DNA from: Lingula anatina
Lineage: Eukaryota > Brachiopoda > Lingulata > Lingulida > Lingulidae
Length of the DNA: 64,000 nucleotides
Direction of reading: 5' to 3'
NCBI RefSeq assembly: GCF_001039355.2
Contig: NW_019774069.1
Location: 969,601 to 1,033,600, forward strand
Within the stretch, counting starts at the first letter, position 1; the number at the start of each line of letters is the position of its first letter. Under the pieces are notes generated by a model. That model saw nothing but the letters and a program-made list of their open reading frames with translations. It was not told the origin of the DNA and ran no database searches. Shown here in pieces: positions 24,491-36,484 of the stretch. The translations under genes were made by a program, and so were the position numbers.

Positions 24491-26024
24491 TGTATTGACA
24501 TAATGTACTTAACTTAAATCCTGCTTATGTAACATTTTTGCTGCTAAGATTGACCTGATAATACTTATTTTATTCCTCTAACTTTTCAGCCATAAGGTAA
24601 CTTTTGTTGTAACAAAATGACTGTTGATTCTTGAAGTGTGCATGTTTTTTTTCCATGCAATGATGTGCTCACATCATATCTTAACAGGTTTTAATTTGTG
24701 CTCTCCTGTCTGTCAGCATACTGTTAACTTTTTACATGTAGAGAGACACTGAGTTGTATTTTTCATAAAGAGAACTTGCGTATGTTTCTAATGTGTAATG
24801 CAGATTTTTCATTTGTATGCAGAACAACCTAGAGCAGTCTTGACATGACAAGGGTAGCCAATCATGTCAATGTACTTGTCCATACGGTACCCATGATGCA
24901 TTAGTTGAACAGAATGCACTTTGTAAATGTGAAATCAGATGCTGAAACAGAGTTATTTTTCACACTTGCCAATGTAAAATCCGTGTAGTTTCACACATTG
25001 CCTAGTTTTGTGCCTTTCCAAAGACTCCTTGAATGCTGATTTTTTTTTTTTTTTTGATTAGTTGCCATACAGTTAAAGGAAAAGTTACTTTAAATTGTTT
25101 TCTCTTTCAGATACACTTATAACAAAATGATTACCTTACCTTATCACGCTTGTCTCTGAAACTTTACATATTTTATATTTGAAGAAAAGTGTGCAATATT
25201 GTTCCATTTTGTGTAGCTTATAGTAGTTCTAACACATTCTTGGTTATCAAGTTTATAGTGTGAAACGGAATGTGAACCTTGCAATTTTGGTATGTTAACT
25301 CTATTTTGAAGGCTTTGAATAAGGCTAAACATTATAACAATGATAGTGGATGAGACTAAGCATACTGTGATTAATGCAAATTATATCACAAGGTGCAAAT
25401 TATATTGTACAAGGAGTAAAATTTAAACTGAAATACATTGATGTTTTCAAAATATTTAAACATTTTAGTATTCTTATTTGATTTGATTTGGTCAACACCA
25501 TCCCTTCTCCCAAAATCTCTCTGGTTGATATTTAATTTCATTCGATGCCACAAATCTGGCTTTCATAAATATATCAAATGAAAGAAAGTGACAAATTGTA
25601 TACGCGTATAATACGTGCAATTCCTACACGTGGATAGAAGATCTACTGTAGTATCATGTGACAACCACCTCCCTGTGACCAAAATTTTAAGTTTGAAATA
25701 CTGACAGAGGAATTAAGAATGTTCCCAAAGGAAACTTCACAAACACTCGGTAGTAATGCTGCATTACACGCAAAAGATAATACAGCTATCTGCTGGTTTA
25801 GATTGCATTAATGTCGAGCAGCGTGATAGTGATAAACCCTAGCAAACGGCATCGAAAGAGTAATGGAAAAAAATAAAGTAAATATTAAAGTTATTGAACC
25901 AGTGAAACGTTAGTTTTTTCTAATCAAATCATTTTTCTTGAAGTCTGTCGGCAGTTGCATATGGCGAAAGTCAGCTCGAGTTAGTTTTAATGAAACTCAC
26001 TTCTGTTTTTAACATCTACTCAGT

Positions 26025-29000
26025 ATGTCATTTTCAAAGGTACTGGATGGTTACATAGAGCGTTTGATGGATAAAGGTCTCCCCTATCAGTTTGGGGTAC
26101 AAAATTATCAAAATCCTGTTCTGCCACTGATAATAGTTTGTACCACATTACATCAGTATGCAAACGTTTAAAGGGATAATAACTCTTCGTATGAGATATA
26201 TATTTTACAATAAAAACATTGTGAATAACTCATAGAAATATAATATATTCTGTTTTACCACAAAAACGGCAGTGATAGCTATTATTCTGATATCTGAGCT
26301 TGTCTTTAGACCACGTGACCTCCATTGATGGCTATACTCTGTTAAAATCTCTTAAGAGATTTTAACAAAAAACCAAACTTTTTAGAAAAAAACCAAGGAC
26401 TAACTTTGAATGTAAAAAGGAATTCATTAACCATTGGTAAGTATGGGAAAATTGTTGTTTACTCCAGGAAAATTCATTTTTTGGCCGAAACGAAGAGTTA
26501 TTATCCCTTTAAGTCCCATTGTTCGTAACGCCATATGACAGTAGGCAATGTGATCTAGTGGTCCACAGACTGTCAGTTCAATTCCAGTTTTAGCAGGTAG
26601 GCTATTTGTGCAGAATGGAGGATAAAAATGTGCTTTTCCTTGATACCATCCCACAGAAAGCCGAGGTAAGGGAATATCCTTAAGCAGGGATCATTAAGAC
26701 ATTGCGTATAGTGTTCGGAATAGCTTATTAAATAATTATACTTAAAACATAAATGTCTTTTACCCTCTCTCTAAATATTTTATATACGGGCACTGTATAT
26801 TCTGTATATTTTCTGATCGCTGTGTTTGCTGTCGCCGCCCAACACTTGTGTTGCTTAGTCTATGAGTGAAAAAAACAGTGTTTTTCATTTTATTTAAGAT
26901 ATACTAAACGGCTTGTGTGGTAAATTGCAGGTAGGCCTACCTTTCGAAGATCAGCATGATCGGATTATTTTAACGAAAGTAATTGCATTCTTAAAAATAT
27001 ATTTTGGTGACATTCTCTCCAAACGCTAAACTATATTAATGTTTTGCTAAGATAGTGATAGAACCCATACGTGTTGATAATACTTGATTTCTTTCATATT
27101 GTACCATTTTATTTTCATAGCTTTTGGATAAGTACTTATCATGTTGAGGCTTTAATCACATACATTTGTGTCTTTAAAAACATAATTAAGTATATGTTAT
27201 AACAATTATTTATCAAATGTTTAAAACGAGCTATACAAACAGCTTTTTTTATTTCAATATTTACAGTTGTCTTTCGGAAAAAGTCCAGATCATCGGTATC
27301 TTCCACAGCCCAATAGACCTTTGACCTTTGTAGTCATGCTTTCATTGAGTGCAGTCGTTGTTGGTTCACTACTGTTATCTATGACGGTAATGTTCAATGT
27401 TTTTCTGCTGGCCCCAAGCCAAAACGAACAATTATTGACGAACCTTGCATGTGCAAAGCACATTCAATATAATGCTGGAGCTGTGTCATACCTACCGCAA
27501 TCCCAGGTTATGAATTTGCACGCAAGAAAGACTAGTTACGACTTCGAGCCTTCGGTCATTTTGTCGGGCTGCGTCGGTATCAGTTTGGCAAATGGCACTG
27601 CACCTATTTCTCAGTGCAGTAGAAGCAGAGAAAAGAGAACATGTTTAGAGTGGAAAAATAAAGCAAGGCTTGTAATGGAAGAAACTGTTTTGACTAAGGA
27701 AGTGCGTTGCACTTCAGTTTCGTGGGAGGCCTTGACATATGACATTAATGATTTTACTGATTGTTACAATATGTCTGGGGCACATTGGTATGGATTTGGA
27801 CAAGTCTTCGACCAAAAGTGGCCCATAGAAAATTGGTCTATGAACTTCGCTCCATTCGTTACCCATGATAGTATAAGTGCGAAGACTGCATATGGAAGCG
27901 TGGCTGAGCGGTTGGTGTTTGGTTCTCGAGGCGTTGGGATCTATGTACCTGAAGACGTCCCGTTATTTGTCAGTGTCAATGCAAGTGGTGACCATAAGAT
28001 CTGTTTGATGGGTCGATTCAAAAACTCTCCCTATATAAATAATGATGACTTGCCACCTTTTCTTAAATATAACATTTGCTCTTCGGACAACGCTCTGCAA
28101 ATGCGTAATTTTGCCGCGAAGAACTTTTTCAGTCTACCACCTCCAAATAAGATACCAGATGAACGAATGTTTACATCGCCGATATGGTCAACGTGGGCAT
28201 TATATAAAAAAACGATCAATCAATCAACTGTGATTGATTTCGCAGACGCTATTTTGAAATATAATTTCAGTAATTCCCAGATAGAGATCGATGATAACTG
28301 GACACCGCATTACGGAGACATGACATTTGAGCCAAGAAAATTTCCTGATCCGAAAGGAATGGTTCAACAGCTACACAACAAGGGCTTCCGTGTAACAGTT
28401 TGGGTTCATCCATTTGCTAGCTTGTTATCCCAGTCTTATCAGGAGGGTAAGGCAAACGGATACTTTGTCAAAACCAAACGTGGAACACCAAAGCCAACAT
28501 TCTGGTGGGACGGTATTGGCGCTATATTAGATGCTACAAACATGAACGCCCAAAATTGGTTTCTAGCCAAACTTCACAGACTGAAAAACATTTACGGTAT
28601 TAACTCGTTCAAATTCGATGCCGGGGAATCTGGATGGCTACCCCCTTCTCCATTTTACATGGCATCCCCCGGTATTAACCCGAGTCTGTACTCAACTATG
28701 TATGTTAAAATGGCATACGACGCCGATTCAGACGTACGGCATCAAGAGGTTCGCGTTGGTTGGAGGACACAGGATACCCCAATATTCACTCGGATGTTAG
28801 ACAAAGACTCTGTCTGGGGGTATAATAACGGGCTTAAAACGCTCATCCCAGACGCACTTACCTTTGGCATCTTAGGTTATCCGTTTATTCTCCCAGATAT
28901 GATAGGGGGTAATGCCTACGCGTCAACTTACCCAGACCGTGAACTATTCATACGATGGTTAGAGGCAAACGTTTTTCTCCCCTCTCTACAATTTTCAATT

Positions 29001-29372
29001 CCGCCTTGGGCATATGATGGCGAGATAATCAACATTTCAAAGAAAATGATTGACCTTCATAAAAAATTCGCACCCACTATTATTTCTCTTGCCAAGCAGT
29101 TTTCTGAATCAGGCGCGCCAATAATCCGACCACTCTGGTGGATAAATGCGACGGACGATATATCTCTAACAATTGATTCTGAATTTTTACTTGGCGATGA
29201 TCTGTTAGTAGCCCCAGTGCTTGAACAGGGGGCTAGGGCTCGTGATGTATATTTAGTGCCCCCATATAAATGGAGAGATGAGCGAACGGGAAGTGTCGTT
29301 AACTGCGGTTGGCACTTAAACTACAAGGCGGACCTCGATGAATTGCCTTATTTTACAAGAATTATAAAGTAA
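26025..29372 (+). CDS. MYORG-like GH31 glycosidase (allele 2)
   Basis: Same two-exon gene as 18354-21355: exon 1 26025-26039 (MSFSK), exon 2 27267-29372, 706 aa. Only a handful of residues differ (for example LSMSAV/LSLSAV, EPWVI/EPSVI, VSTKE/VLTKE, DCFNM/DCYNM, FAHAI/FADAI, KLQRL/KLHRL, KKMVD/KKMID). The nucleophile in FKFDAGE and the DKDSVWGY region are unchanged. The intron carries a 337-bp TTAA MITE absent from the other copy. It sits upstream of the diverged paralogue at 30765-33015, so on a single chromosome there are probably two MYORG-like genes, not three. Confidence 0.87.
26172..26508. mobile_element. TTAA-target MITE (337 bp) in MYORG-like intron
   Basis: TTAA at 26168-26171 and 26509-26512; perfect inverted ends AGGGATAATAACTCTTCG. 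The empty site is visible in the other allele as 'aaacgtttaagtccc' near 18492. The right two-thirds match the element at 9669-10297, including the palindrome around CTCTTAAGAG (about 26352), so this is a shorter member of the same family. Confidence 0.9.
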
Positions 29373-30012
29373 ACGAGTTATAAAAAAATCTAACTGTAAA
29401 ATGTAAGAGTTCAGTCTCTTTAAAATGTTCAAATATGATATGAATGATTATTTTCAGTATAAAATTGCTGTTTACACAGTTAAAGCATAATGCTCACTTC
29501 AGTGCTCTTTTCTAAGATCCAAAGGTGAATAGTTGTGAAAAATGTATTGTTTAAAATTGCAACAGATGTAGCCTAAGTTATATCAAATATGAAATGAGAA
29601 ATTAGATAAAGTTTTACATCACAGTTAAATAGGTACCTATTGAAAAAGTTGTGACAGTCGCTTATACATATATATTGCTTATTTAGTCGTTTAAGTGGCA
29701 TTTTATTGTACTTTTCAGAATGAATGTCTGAAAGTTTTTATTTGAAATCATCTGAAGTTTTTTCGAATGTGACATTTGTGATGTTAAAATGTTATATACA
29801 GATAAATAAGTTGTATTTGTTTTGTTTTCTCGTTATCAAAACCTTAACAATCTTTCTACCAAGGTGTAATTCTTTCTCCTACTTAAAGAATTAAAATGAT
29901 GTTATTGAAAATCTTCTGAAGCTGTGTTAGGTTCTTAATGCATTATGTAATTTCGGTTTTTTAAATGTTTTTTGGGGATTACCCTTGCACCCTTGTAGAT
30001 TTTAGAATCTAA

Positions 30013-30535
30013 GGCTGCATTCACATCGAGAAGAGCCGAGGCTCAACAAAGCCGGCCGAGACCTAAATATGGCGGACGTACATGAAAGGAAAACCGCCTA
30101 ATCTTTTTATAGTCTCTCCCCTCTCACACGCCTCCCCACGCGTCGTCCCTGCTTGGGTACAGTCATTAAATCTCGGCTTTATTCGCCCGGAAGCCACCTG
30201 AGAAATATTAAGTGCGCATGCTCATCAATTAAACTCGAGGTGAAGAAAGCATGGCGGCTGGATGCGATCGAAGGAAAAAAGCTCTTCTGTTCTGTTATCT
30301 TTCAAAATCTTTCGAAAAAGGAATGAATTGGCCTGTTGAGCATCAATGAATCGGCTATCTACGGAGATGATGTAAGCTGACCCAAGACCAATGAGCATGC
30401 GCACTTAATTTTTGGGGAGGCGTGTGAGAGGCGGAGAGACTATTAAAAGATTAGGCGGTTTTCCTTTCATGTACGTCCGCCATATTTAGGTCTCGGCTTT
30501 GTTGAGCCTCGGCTGTTCTCGATGTGAATGCGGCC
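30013..30535. mobile_element. Harbinger-like foldback MITE, complete copy (523 bp)
   Basis: Flanked by TAA at 30010-30012 and 30536-30538, the three-base TWA target duplication of PIF/Harbinger elements. Ends are inverted (GGCTGCATTCACATCGAGAA left; GGCCGCATTCACATCGAGAA from the right). Arms of about 120 bases form a long hairpin. An internal ATG at about 30251 again opens MAAGCDRRKKALLF, resembling a Harbinger transposase N-terminus, so the MITE likely arose by deletion from a full element. Confidence 0.85.
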
Positions 30536-30764
30536 TAAGACCTCGCGTGAAGAAAAATCGCATAACCGATAACAGTTGTCGACACAAGAGCAAACAAAGG
30601 AAACGAGTGCCGCCCGCGTTGCCCTAATTATTCGATTAACCAGTCCTTGAATTGATAAGACCACGTTATTTGTTAAGATGTATGTTATACACTACACGTC
30701 GTTTTATCAGCCCTGTGCACCACAGGTGACCTGAAAAAGGCAATAGCAACACAAGAAAGGAAAC

Positions 30765-33015
30765 ATGGATACAACTTTTAAGGTAAAAAGCTTTTTATTG
30801 TTGAATTTGACATATCTGAAATTAACAGTTTAAGCTCATTTTCGATTTAGTCTTTACTCCTTCCAAAACATCCTTTTTTCAACGTATTTTTCTACAGCTT
30901 TTGTACTACAGTGGTACAGCTCTTTCAAGTAGAGCACCGCGGTCAAAATGTCGATAAACAGTTCGTTTTTTCTTGCTTTTTCAGAAAACCATGGGCAATA
31001 ACGGAAGATGTAAGGGTTTGGTTGCTGTAAGCATCATTGTCATTTTGACAGTGGCAGTCGGCATTATTTCGTGGTATTTTACGCGACCGACTCAATCAGA
31101 ACAACCCATCAATACCTTTAAATTACCATTGGCGTCCTTTTCTCCACGAAAAAATGGACAGTTCTCTTTGCAAGCGACTGACGATGCCAAATCGAAAGAA
31201 GTCCTACGAGGTAATCTTGGAGTTAATTTTTCAATGGAAAATGATTTTAGCGTATGTAATTCCGAAGGAGTTTGCCTTGACTGGAAAGATGCCAGATTGC
31301 GGATAAATTCCTCACAAGTAGAAGAGGGCGTAACATGCTTCACGGTGTCGTGGGAGTCTCTAAGTTGTAATGTGTCATCCCTAAGAGACTGTTATGAAAT
31401 GCAGGGGTCCCATTGGTATGGAGGCGCACAGGTGTATTATCAATATTGGCCAATAGATTCTTGGTCTATGGATATGGCACCATACGTTGCCGGAGATTCT
31501 TACGCTGGACAATATGGCGGGGTGATAGAAAGATACTGGCTCTCATCTGCTGGGGTTGGTATTTTTGTGAACGCCAGCGTGCCCTTGTATGTCAGCATCA
31601 ACAGCAGTTCAGATAAAAACATATGCCTTGAAAGTAGATGGGACCTGCCATATATCAACGTTAAGAACACGCTTCCAACCTTAGAATATACTATATGCAG
31701 GAGCAATAATCTTAAAACTACTCACGAATACATGTCAAATCGTTTTTTTGAGAAACCCAGAGAGATACCAGATGAAAAACTCTTTGTGGCTCCAATTTGG
31801 TCAACCTGGGCCTTATACAAACAAGCTATTAACCAGTCCATGGTCCTTGATTATGCGAAACAAATTCTGGACAATAATTTTACCCATTCGCAAATAGAAA
31901 TTGATGACGATTGGACCCCTAAATACGGGGATTACACATTTAACAAAGACAAGTTTCCAAATACGACCGCAATGTTTCAGAAGTTGAGAACACAAGGATT
32001 TAGAGTTACGGTTTGGGTGCATCCTTTCATGAATATTGACTCTACAAGCTTTCAACAGGGATTATATCAGAATTTTTTCTTACATCATCGGACCAGATCC
32101 ATCCCTCAATACCCCTTACCAATGTTGATTACATGGTGGAATAAGATTGCAGCGTTGCTGGACGTTACCAATCACAACGCAACTGCATGGTTTTTAAATA
32201 AAATGAAAAACTTACAAACAACTTACGGAGTAAGTTCTTTCAAATTTGATGGAGGGGAAGTGAATTGGCTACCGAAACATTATCTTACGCATGTTTTGTA
32301 TTCAAATCCAGATTCCTATACTAAGCTTTGGGCTGAGATAGCGTACAAATCCGACACAACAGTTCGGCACCAAGAAGTACGTGTTGGAACGAGAACCCAA
32401 CACTTACCCATTTTCGTACGTATGATGGACAAAGATTCAACATGGGGTTATGACAATGGACTGAGAACAGTTATCCCCGATGCCCTGACATTTGGACTGT
32501 TGGGATATCCCTTTGTCCTTCCCGACATGATTGGAGGCAATGCTTATAATGGTAGCTTGACTGGACTTGCCTATCCGAGTCGGGAATTGTTTGTTCGCTG
32601 GCTGCAGGTAAACGTCTTTCTACCTTCTATACAGTTTTCTATACCTCCGTGGTTGTACGACGACGATGTTATAAATATCACTCGCAGGATGATGGCAATT
32701 CGAGAGCAGTATGCTGACAAATTAGTGACCCTAGGCAAAGATTACCTTAAAACTGGTGCACCGATAATCCGACCACTCTGGTGGATAAATGCAACGGACG
32801 ATATATCTCTAACAATTGATTCTGAATTTTTACTTGGCGATGATCTATTAGTGGCTCCAGTTCTGGAGAAGGGGGCTAGGGTTCGTGATGTGTATTTAGT
32901 ACCCCCATATAAATGGAGAGATGAGCGAACGGGAGGAATCCTTACTTGCGGTTGGCACTTTAACTACACAGCAGACCTCGGCGAATTACCTTATTTTACA
33001 AAAATTAGTATGTAA
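30765..33015 (+). CDS. MYORG-like GH31 glycosidase, tandem paralogue with exchanged C-terminus
   Basis: Second MYORG-like enzyme. Exon 1 is 30765-30782 (MDTTFK, strong Kozak AAACATGG, donor GTAAAA); exon 2 is 30985-33015 after TTTTTCAG, phase 0, 682 aa. If exon 1 is not used, an ATG at 30991 (ACCATGG) would start the protein. A single anchor (LVAVSIIVILTVAVGIISWYF) follows a short basic tail. Catalytic landmarks: IWSTWALYKQ, SQIEIDDDWTPKYGD, SFKFDGGE (nucleophile Asp, encoded at 32248) and MDKDSTWGY. Most of the protein is clearly diverged from its neighbour, but from about 32763 to 32936 the DNA is nearly identical to 21107-21279, covering IIRPLWWINATDD to WRDERTG. A degenerate second version of that segment follows the stop codon. 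Confidence 0.87.
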
Positions 33016-33256
33016 AAGTGTTATGAAAAATCGACCGTGGTGTTGGAATTTTCTGAAGGACGAGTTTGCACAAACTCTTGACTTGGAATTTCTCGTTGGG
33101 GACGATCTCCTTGTTGCGCCAATCCAAACCTTTTTCGAAAGACATGTATTTACTTACTCAGCCGAAATGTGGAAAGAACAACTGAGAGGGAACGTTGAAC
33201 TTGGTGGGAGATGGTTAAAATATTACGTGGTCTTTCTTGGAAACCCAGCTCTCTAA
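33016..33256 (+). pseudogene. Relic of the original GH31 C-terminal segment
   Basis: Directly after the stop of the paralogue, in another frame, lies an open stretch whose translation aligns to the GH31 C-terminal region: NRPWCWN for IRPLWWIN, TLDLEFLVGDDLLVAPI for TIDSEFLLGDDLLVAPV, ERHVFTYSAEMWKEQLRG for ARDVYLVPPYKWRDERTG, and GGRWLKYY before a premature stop. It is far more diverged from the neighbour gene than the functional segment just upstream. I infer it is the gene's own former 3' end, displaced when a piece of the neighbour's 3' end was inserted before it. It is unlikely to be translated. Confidence 0.75.
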
Positions 33257-33580
33257 AATGTGATAAACAATATGTCTTTGAATGCTTAGCTGAAGCTCCC
33301 CAGTTTTCATTCCTATTCTTAAAATATATATATGTATAATGATGATGATGGTACACATAATTTAAAGTAAAGATGGGGTAATTTTGTATCATTTAATTTA
33401 CAAACTGGACCTATATATCAAGAAAGAACGCAATTCTGTATAAAACTTATGTATTCTCTCGTTCCCCCTTAGACAAAACATGCTGCGAGTTAAGTCACTC
33501 GGACAAAGGCATATAATAGTAGAAGAATAATGTCAGAAATGAAGAACAAGGACGGACAAGTTTCAACTACTTTCTTTTTA

Positions 33581-33598
33581 AATAAACACTTGTTTATT
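33581..33598. terminator. Face-to-face polyadenylation signals
   Basis: AATAAA on the plus strand at 33581-33586 and AATAAA on the minus strand (TTTATT) at 33593-33598 lie seven bases apart, between the converging MYORG-like paralogue and the small minus-strand gene. They could serve as 3' ends for both, with overlapping transcripts. Both assignments are inferred from position. Confidence 0.35.
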
Positions 33599-33816
33599 CA
33601 TATAACAAACAGCAAACATCCATTCAAGCAAGCTCATACCAGTAGGCTACATACCAGGAGGCTTGATTAATTTCAAAGTAAGCGGACTTTCATTTTAAAA
33701 TTTAAATAGAAGTTTAAAATCACCACAAAAATTTTCTGTGTAAAAGAAAAAGAAGAAATTACAAATTAAGGAGATCATTAAAAATTAATTAAACGCAGAT
33801 GACCATAAACACTATA

Positions 33817-34080
33817 GGTCATTATCCTTTACGATGTCTACACGAGTCTATTTAAAATGAAATGACTTTTAATATAAATTGAGCAAAGTTCATGACACAT
33901 ATCGACATCAAAGCCATTTTTTTACAATTTTCTTAAACATAACAAAAAATGAATGAATAAAGTAAACAATAAGTTTTGAAATAAAATATAAGCAGTCATG
34001 ATAACTTCGACGCAGTTCCACTAAATTATAATAAATAAAATCAAGGTAACTCAAACAAATATATAAATAATAATTTTAGT
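33817..34080. repeat. Local direct repeat, copy 1
   Basis: About 250 bases sharing 'cattatcctttacgatg', 'agcaaagttcatgacaca', 'catcaaagccattttttt', 'aaaatgaatgaataaa' and 'catgataacttcg' in order with 35395-35670, roughly 80-85% alike by eye. The two copies flank the last exon of the small minus-strand gene, suggesting an old local duplication. The rest of 33257-34545 is AT-rich with no gene seen. Confidence 0.7.
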
Positions 34081-34545
34081 TAAGGGGACGTTTCCCACAC
34101 TGCATGTTCATCCTTCAACCTTTAACAAATTCCACATATCTGATTGTTAATCACCATAAACTCGAAGACACCAGCCAACCCTTCGCTAAATGGTGAACAA
34201 CGGAGATAGCTATAAAATTTGTTAGGAAGAAAAAAAGACGAGAACTGCAAATAAATGAACACTTAATTCAAAACAAACAATAGGTAAATTTGGCAGAAAA
34301 TATAACTTTCTAACAAAGCGAAGGGACACACGCCCTTGTTCAAAAAGTATTTAAAAAATAATTTAGAACTATGTATTTTTAAATAAGAAGATGAAAGCAA
34401 ACGAAACGTTCTTATAAATAAGCGTTTTGACCTTGATAACAGGTTTTTGCTTAGATGAAATAGTCTCTAAAGAAATGAATTAATCTTTTAAAGAAATTCT
34501 GTTTCGTCTTATATACTAAAATCGACCTAGTCCGAGTCCTTTAAA

Positions 34546-36409
34546 CTATTTCCCGTACAAACTCCCACTCTCTAACCAACTGGATCTTTTGAACTGTGTT
34601 TTCCAGGAACTCCCCCTATTGGTGAACCTGTCACTTGGAAAAACATAGCCAGGTATATAGGACGAGTGGACGTGAGGAGCGCGTGCGTACGGGTAATGGT
34701 AGTCCGTAGTCAACTGGTGTGAGTAAACCACTTCTGGTTTACACTGCTCCCTCTGCTTCCACGTCTCCCATAATTTCGTATTTGGCCACGGCTGGCCATA
34801 ATCGGACTTAATACGGGCAATTTCTGCTTGCTCTTCTGGTCTTCCCATCATGGTCATGTTTGTCATTGGCTGAGTGTTGTCTCTGTACGCATAAGTTGGT
34901 CTGTTTTCTGCTCTACGCATGCTCCAGGTGGTTGCCTCGTGAACAGGCGGAAGGCCCGTCTGACTGCGATCCACCAGCTGGACTTTAGCCGTCTAATATT
35001 GAAGGAAAATATGAGATTTTACTTATCTGGTTTCTTATAATTTAATATACCAAGAAATTCTGTGATAACTACGCGTTTTAGACAGAAATAGTGCAAAATT
35101 GAAAGAAAATCACGTCAATTTAAATCAAAACAAAATTTATATCCTATGACCCCATTCCCATAGATTTTAGATCGATCTATCCCTGTGGGGAGTCTCACTA
35201 GATTGCTGTCAGCTTAGCGGGCTTAAGCGTCTGTCCCGCCTACTAAAAGCTGTAAGGGGGTTATTAACTATGGTGCGCGCTCGTCTGACTGCAATTTAGC
35301 GTGGAACCCCAGGGAGTTAGGTCAATCTAAATCTAAATCTCTGGATCGATCTAAATCTCTGGGAATGCACCCTATGAGTTGAAAAGGTTACTTAAGATCA
35401 TTATCCTTTACGATGGCTACACAAGTCTATCTAAGGTGAAAATAATTTTGATATAAATTCAGCAAAGTTCATGACACACATCAGCATCAAAGCCATTTTT
35501 TTTTTTTTTTACAAATTACTGTAACATGACAAAAATGAATGAATAAAGGAAGATATATGTTTTTTAAATAAAATCATGATAACTTCGGCCCAGTTAAACT
35601 CCATTAGGCCTATAATAAAGAAATAAAGGTAACTCACTCTTCTACATGTAGGCCTATATAAATAATAATAAAATGCAAGTGCGATCGCGTATGTCTGTGT
35701 CCATAGAGAATACTTACGGGCAAACTGAACAGACTTCTTAGCGACTGGGGTACAGGTGGCTGAGCACCCCTGAAAGAAAATATATATATATGTATATATA
35801 TGACAATTCAATGAATTAAGAAAAAATACTTCATAGCACTAATTTTTCTTGTCCTTGGGAGTGATTAAAAAAGTTGTCAGTTCGAGTTTAAAGCGAAAAC
35901 GGTTCAGAAGGCAAAATGCAATTCCCTACTCGTGCTTGCTTTCTTACAATATTTGTTTCCAGTTCAGTTTCAGCAGTTTTATTATGGAAACATGCAAAAA
36001 AAATATAGATCAACATACATGTACTGTATGTACGGCATCAGCGAAATTGAATATCTTATGTGAAATATTTGAAAATGAGTAAATGTCTACTGTCTATGCA
36101 TAAATGAACGAAGTAATATATATTCAATTATTCGGTAATAAAATTAGGCCTATTATGGTTTATAACGTTTTACATCTGCAATCTGCAATTCATTACTCTG
36201 CACATAAGAATGAACTTTTCAATAGCACCTCACTCGCAAACCCTCTCTTTGTTCAAGTTGGGTACGGGGTATTTAACTCTACAGATAACATAACTACATG
36301 CAGTAACCATGTGAGACGGTAGGCTATAGCCATAAACATTCTTCTGCAAACTAACAAATCGCAAACATAACACAATAAGCAAACCCTTGACAGAAGCTCA
36401 TTTTCATGN

Positions 36410-36484
<75 letters not shown>

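Noticed and set aside
32921-33256. 111-residue ORF as a separate gene
   Set aside because: Its first third is an out-of-frame reading of the GH31 gene; only the part after 33016 has meaning, as a relic GH31 C-terminus.
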